Shown one piece after another: positions 6,906-9,618 of a DNA stretch of 9,618 bases. This DNA is from an uncultured Bacillota bacterium (GTDB lineage Bacteria > Bacillota > Clostridia > Peptostreptococcales > Anaerovoracaceae). The translations under genes were made by a program, and so were the position numbers. The stretch covers positions 1-9,618 of the forward strand of contig CABQMM010000027.1 of NCBI GenBank assembly GCA_902465215.1, in the 5' to 3' direction. Positions within the stretch are counted from its first letter, which is position 1. Each line of letters starts with the position of its first letter. The notes beneath the pieces are model-generated. The model was not told the origin of the DNA. It made no database searches and saw nothing but the letters and a program-made list of their open reading frames with translations.

Positions 6906-8102
6906 TTAAAAATCACTGTTTAAGATTGTGTAAACTCCAACGAGTTCTGCCAGCATGCCGATGCGGATTGCCTCCTCCTGCGGTGCGAAATGATCGCTGT
7001 GAAGCGGATAATATTCCGATGATTTAGGGTTGTGGGTACCTAAATTAAAGTAAAGTCCCCGATAGCCCTGTGTAAAGTATGCAAAATCATCAGCGCCCAT
7101 ACTCGGCACATCTGCATAGACGATGTTTTCTCTGCCGAAAGTTTCCTCCATGACCGGTGAAAGCAGGCTGAAAAGCCCATCATCGTTTTTTAACGATGGA
7201 TAACTGTCTACGAATTTCACATCGCAGGCAGCACCATAAGCCTCTGAGGTATCCTGCGCAAGTCTCTGAACACGCTGCTTGATTGTTTCGCGCAGATTAA
7301 GATCGAGCGTGCGAATAATTCCGCCGAGATTTGCTTCTCCGGAAACGATATTATTAGCGGTTCCGCTGTGAAATTTGCCGACGGTAATAATAGCCGGGGT
7401 TGTTGCCGGAAGCGTTCGAGTCACAATTGACTGCAGACCGGAAACGATTGCGCAGGCAGGAGGCAGAACATCAATGCCGCCTTCAGGGTGCGCACCGTGA
7501 CAGGATTTCCCCTTTACTGTGAGATAGAATTCACAGGAGGAAGCGTTCATATAGCCTTTCACGAATTCCAATTTACCGCAGTCGATGTCCGGGGCAACAT
7601 GAAGCGCGATGACATTTCGGACTTCAGGGTTTTCGAGGCAGCCGGCTTCAATCATTTGTCTGGCTCCTCCGATAGTTTCTTCAGACGGTTGGAAAAGAAG
7701 CTTAACCATACCCGGAAGCTCTGTCTCGTTTGCTTTCAGAACCTTTGCGACGCCGAGCAGAATGGCAGTGTGCATATCATGACCGCAGGCATGCATAACT
7801 CCTGTGTTTTGGGAAGCATAAGGCAGCCCTGTTTTTTCACTAATCGGAAGGGCATCAATGTCGGCGCGGATGGCAACCGACTTTTGCGTGTCTTTGCCAC
7901 GGATTTCGGCGCAGACCCCGTGACCTGCAACATCTTTTCGGTATGGAATCTGAAGCTTATCCAAAAAACCGCAAATCAGAGCCTCCGTACCCGTCTCTTT
8001 TTCGCTTAATTCCGGGTGGCTGTGGATTTCTCTGCGCAAGCTCACAATCTCATCGAAAATCTCATTAACTTGCGTGCGCAATAAATTTATATCAAAATTC
8101 AT
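6906..8102 (-). CDS. M20D amidohydrolase (N-acyl amino acid / hippurate hydrolase type)
   Basis: This 398-residue zinc or manganese amidohydrolase belongs to the M20D subfamily, which includes hippurate hydrolase, N-acetyl-diaminopimelate deacetylase-like proteins and plant IAA-amino acid hydrolases. It releases an amino acid from an N-acyl conjugate, or cleaves certain dipeptides. Ligands visible by alignment to the family are Cys106 and His108 in HACGHDMH, Glu141/Glu142 in QPSEE (catalytic base and metal ligand), His168 in ALHVAPD and His368 in LHSDHF. The dimerisation domain lies about 185-300. Length is normal and no signal peptide is present. The start has a GGAGGT site 6 bases upstream. 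It is a single gene convergent with the activator gene and has its own sigma-54 promoter, which ties it to the same regulon. Exact acyl and amino-acid preference cannot be read from sequence. Confidence 0.93.
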   Translation of the reverse strand: MNFDINLLRTQVNEIFDEIVSLRREIHSHPELSEKETGTEALICGFLDKLQIPYRKDVAGHGVCAEIRGKDTQKSVAIRADIDALPISEKTGLPYASQNTGVMHACGHDMHTAILLGVAKVLKANETELPGMVKLLFQPSEETIGGARQMIEAGCLENPEVRNVIALHVAPDIDCGKLEFVKGYMNASSCEFYLTVKGKSCHGAHPEGGIDVLPPACAIVSGLQSIVTRTLPATTPAIITVGKFHSGTANNIVSGEANLGGIIRTLDLNLRETIKQRVQRLAQDTSEAYGAACDVKFVDSYPSLKNDDGLFSLLSPVMEETFGRENIVYADVPSMGADDFAYFTQGYRGLYFNLGTHNPKSSEYYPLHSDHFAPQEEAIRIGMLAELVGVYTILNSDF

Positions 8103-8130
8103 ATTTACACCTCCAAAGTTTTGTCCTATA

Positions 8131-8145
8131 ATAAAGTCACTTTAT
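8131..8145. promoter_or_regulatory. Palindrome in the M20D leader, possible operator
   Basis: ATAAAGT-C-ACTTTAT has perfect 7-base arms around one central base. It lies downstream of the predicted M20D transcription start (near 8157) and overlaps a possible plus-strand promoter (TTGTCC at 8121-8126, TATCAT at 8143-8148, spacer 16) that could serve the small genes at 8214 and 8625. A repressor site is one reading; no factor is known. Confidence 0.35.
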
Positions 8146-8167
8146 CATACAATACAGCTAAAAGAAA

Positions 8168-8183
8168 TGCAATATTTGTGCCA
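8168..8183 (-). promoter_or_regulatory. Sigma-54 (-24/-12) promoter of the M20D gene
   Basis: The minus strand reads TGGCACAAATATTGCA, which fits TGGCACGNNNNTTGCW at all conserved positions except one weak base, with exact GG-N10-GC spacing. The predicted transcription start is near 8157, giving a leader of about 55 bases before the ATG at 8102. It is the closest match to consensus among the sigma-54 sites in the window. Confidence 0.87.
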
Positions 8184-8213
8184 CGATAATGGCGGAAAGG
8201 AACGCGGTTTCGC

Positions 8214-8570
8214 ATGAAGAAAATTCAATATCGAGGAGGAAAACCGCAGGACGGAGCGGGAAAACTGCTTGAGATACTGGAGAAGAATGCGTCTTTCCCT
8301 GAAAGTACGGGAGCGGCGACGCGCAGATACTTGAAGAAAAAGAAGGAACGAGAAGAAAGAATGGTTCTTGTGGACGGCGAGTACCGGGACAAGGATGACC
8401 TTGACGGGCAAAAAGCAAAGGCGGTCAGCCGAAAAAAGCGAATTTGGATTGCGGTGGGTATTTTGATTTTAGTCGGGGCTGTTGCAATGTGCGTTCTGAC
8501 AGCAAAGGGCATTAACCCGCTCGATGACTTGAAAATACAGACACTTTCAAAATTCCATTTCCGCTTTTGA
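8214..8570 (+). CDS. Small single-pass membrane protein, unknown function
   Basis: I do not recognise this 118-residue protein. The N-terminal 75 residues are highly charged and should be cytoplasmic, with a very basic run at 37-49. A single membrane segment spans about 77-96 and is preceded by RKKR, predicting the N-terminus inside; a short tail of about 22 residues would be outside. The start at 8214 has only a distant AAAGGA ribosome site (about 12 bases), so a start at Met50 (8361) is possible; that would leave a short cytoplasmic part before the helix. The start lies 30 bases from the M20D sigma-54 promoter on the other strand. It is followed after 54 bases by another small membrane protein gene, and the two may form one transcript ending at the terminator near 8843. 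Confidence 0.58.
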   Translation: MKKIQYRGGKPQDGAGKLLEILEKNASFPESTGAATRRYLKKKKEREERMVLVDGEYRDKDDLDGQKAKAVSRKKRIWIAVGILILVGAVAMCVLTAKGINPLDDLKIQTLSKFHFRF

Positions 8571-8624
8571 TAATATAGGAAGCAGTGGAACAGACAGATA
8601 AAAAAAGAAAAGTGAGGAGAATAA

Positions 8625-8795
8625 ATGGCAGTTAAGATTATCATAGGAATTTGCATCATCATCGCATCTTTCATATATATTTTGAAAAATCACGATAAAA
8701 GTATGCTTGAGAATATGCGGGAGAAGCAAAAAAAGAGAATGGAAGCGCAGCAGGCAGCGGAAGCTGAAAGGCAGGAAAAAGAAAGCGAGAAATAA
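8625..8795 (+). CDS. Small membrane protein (56 residues), unknown function
   Basis: This 56-residue protein begins MAVKIIIGICIIIASFIYIL. It has one N-terminal membrane helix (about 4-21) followed by a charged, Lys/Glu/Gln/Ala-rich helix (24-56) that could form a coiled coil. Basic residues after the membrane helix suggest a cytoplasmic C-terminus. A good GAGGAG ribosome site lies 5 bases before the ATG, and a strong terminator begins at the stop codon, both supporting a real gene. No family was recognised. It lies 54 bases after the 118-residue gene on the same strand and probably shares its transcript. Confidence 0.65.
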   Translation: MAVKIIIGICIIIASFIYILKNHDKSMLENMREKQKKRMEAQQAAEAERQEKESEK

Positions 8796-8843
8796 AAACA
8801 GCCCGGACAAGCTGTATGAGAATACGGCTATGCCGGGCTTTTT
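8794..8843. terminator. Bidirectional intrinsic terminator between convergent genes
   Basis: AGCCCGG (8800-8806) pairs with CCGGGCT (8833-8839), and inside it AGCTGTAT pairs with ATACGGCT (one wobble) around a four-base GAGA loop. A run of five Ts ends at 8843 and a run of five As (8794-8798) precedes the left arm, so both strands give a hairpin followed by Us. It serves the 56-residue gene on the plus strand and the 202-residue gene (stop at 8851) on the minus strand. Confidence 0.93.
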
Positions 8844-8850
8844 AACAGTT

Positions 8851-9459
8851 TTAGTGATTTTGAAACAGGACAATTACGACCGTGAGCGGTGTTGCAGTAT
8901 TCATAAAAGCGAAAACAGCAAGAAAACCGTACAGAACCGTGATAGCAGTCCATTTTTTCGTATAACCGGGAAGGACTTTGAAAGTTTTCACTACCTTTAC
9001 ATCTTCGCGCGCTTTCATCATTTTAAAGAAAGCGTCGATATCCAGTGCTTCGACAATGCCGTCGCGGAAGAACGGGAGGAAAAACATTGGCTTTTCACTC
9101 TTGTAGTCTGCGTCTGAATGGTCATAAAACTTGACGCCGAAGGTATCAAAAACAGCAAGTTTTACGGTAGATAAGTCCAAAGACTTCGACTTTCGCAGCA
9201 AAGTATTGTAATAAGTAAGCGTGTTTTCGTCATATGCACTGATACAGATTTTATGTCCGCGGAATAAAATGAGCAAAAGCAGGAACAGCACCGCATAGAG
9301 CAGCAGCGTCAGCGGAATGTTCAGATTATCATAGTAACCGTCGATTTTAAAAATCATGATTTCCAGCATGATGAGGAAACGAAGCAAAGTGTACAGAAAA
9401 CATATAATAATCAAAATCTGTTTTGCTAGATTGGTATAATGGTATCCGATTTTTTTCAT
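8851..9459 (-). CDS. Membrane protein with central PH-like region, unknown function
   Basis: This 202-residue protein has two N-terminal membrane segments (about 14-36 and 48-66), a soluble stretch (69-165) and a C-terminal hydrophobic region (170-199) that could be one or two helices. The soluble stretch has the alternating pattern of bacterial PH-like domains, with ICISAYDENTLTYYN followed by a helix-forming DLSTVKLAVF segment; this is a resemblance, not a firm assignment. The start has AAAGGAG about 8 bases upstream. The gene stands alone, converges on the 56-residue gene across a shared terminator, and has overlapping sigma-70 and sigma-54-like promoter sequences upstream. No specific function can be given. 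Confidence 0.82.
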   Translation of the reverse strand: MKKIGYHYTNLAKQILIIICFLYTLLRFLIMLEIMIFKIDGYYDNLNIPLTLLLYAVLFLLLLILFRGHKICISAYDENTLTYYNTLLRKSKSLDLSTVKLAVFDTFGVKFYDHSDADYKSEKPMFFLPFFRDGIVEALDIDAFFKMMKAREDVKVVKTFKVLPGYTKKWTAITVLYGFLAVFAFMNTATPLTVVIVLFQNH

Positions 9460-9490
9460 TGTGAAACTCCTTTGTGATTCTCTATGCTAT

Positions 9491-9519
9491 AGATTAATAG
9501 CAAAAAACATGCCTGTCAA
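9491..9519 (-). promoter_or_regulatory. Probable promoter of the 202-residue membrane protein gene
   Basis: On the minus strand a perfect TTGACA (9519-9514) is followed after 17 bases by TAATCT (9496-9491), a weak -10. Overlapping it is AGGCATGTTTTTTGCT (9514-9499), which has the GG-N10-GC spacing and TTGCT of a sigma-54 promoter and is identical at 14 of 16 positions to the dipeptidase sigma-54 promoter. Either could drive the gene, and the sequence does not decide between them. Confidence 0.5.
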
Positions 9520-9527
9520 GAAGAAAG

Positions 9528-9581
9528 AGGAATCACGTGGAAAAAGTGGATAAACTCCACTAAGATTCCTAAAATTAGGAA
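9528..9581. repeat. Cluster of inverted repeats near the right edge
   Basis: AGGAATC (9528-9534) and GATTCCT (9564-9570) form a 7-base inverted repeat enclosing AGTGGA (9545-9550) and TCCACT (9556-9561). TTCCTAA (9566-9572) and TTAGGAA (9575-9581) form a third. On the minus strand the AGTGGA/TCCACT hairpin is followed by five Ts, so a weak terminator for a gene beyond the window is possible. No gene is seen from 9460 to 9618. Confidence 0.45.
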
Positions 9582-9618
9582 AACTATTCCGAAAAACAGG
9601 AAAGAAAACGGACGGAAA

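Noticed and set aside
7488..8009. 173-codon open frame opposite the M20D gene
   Set aside because: It lies wholly antisense to a gene with intact catalytic motifs and shows no recognisable protein features. Other long antisense frames in the window were dropped for the same reason.

Overview
The window looks like chromosomal DNA of a low-to-mid GC anaerobic member of the Clostridia. The signs are strong AGGAGG-type ribosome sites, Firmicutes-style protein sequences, and a sigma-54 amino-acid/peptide catabolism locus of the sort seen in amino-acid-fermenting Clostridia. The genus cannot be fixed from the sequence. No rRNA, tRNA, CRISPR array, insertion sequence or phage gene was seen, and no gene-free stretch exceeds about 160 bases.

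Layout. The left edge (1-1131, +) is the 3' part of a sensor histidine kinase whose start lies outside the window. The 84 bases after it (1132-1215) show no convincing terminator. Three minus-strand genes follow, in transcription order: an M19 membrane-dipeptidase-type enzyme (3627-2665), a CatA-like acetyltransferase (2579-1908) and a cyclase/kynurenine-formamidase-type metal hydrolase (1866-1216). On the other side of a 126-base divergent region are an alanine-racemase-family gene (3754-4887, +) and a sigma-54 activator with PAS, AAA+ and Fis-type HTH parts (4993-6846, +), which ends in a strong terminator. A convergent M20D amidohydrolase gene (8102-6906, -) is next. Two small membrane-protein genes (8214-8570 and 8625-8795, +) then face a 202-residue membrane protein gene (9459-8851, -) across a bidirectional terminator. 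The last 159 bases hold the promoter of that gene and several inverted repeats.

How it may work. The main result is a set of -24/-12 (sigma-54) promoters next to a gene for a sigma-54 activator. Two lie back to back between the dipeptidase and racemase genes (3667-3682 minus, 3693-3708 plus). A third lies upstream of the M20D gene (8168-8183 minus), and a weaker fourth upstream of the 202-residue membrane protein (9499-9514 minus). All have the GG-N10-GC spacing. The activator gene itself has a housekeeping-type promoter (4904-4932). I infer a local regulon in which the activator senses a small molecule and switches on enzymes that open dipeptides, remove N-acyl groups and interconvert D- and L-amino acids, probably to feed amino-acid fermentation. 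The ligand and true substrates are unknown.

Two further points stand out. The CatA-like gene has its ribosome binding site buried in a long hairpin followed by six Ts. The activator's PAS domain appears to be split by an insertion of about 160 residues.
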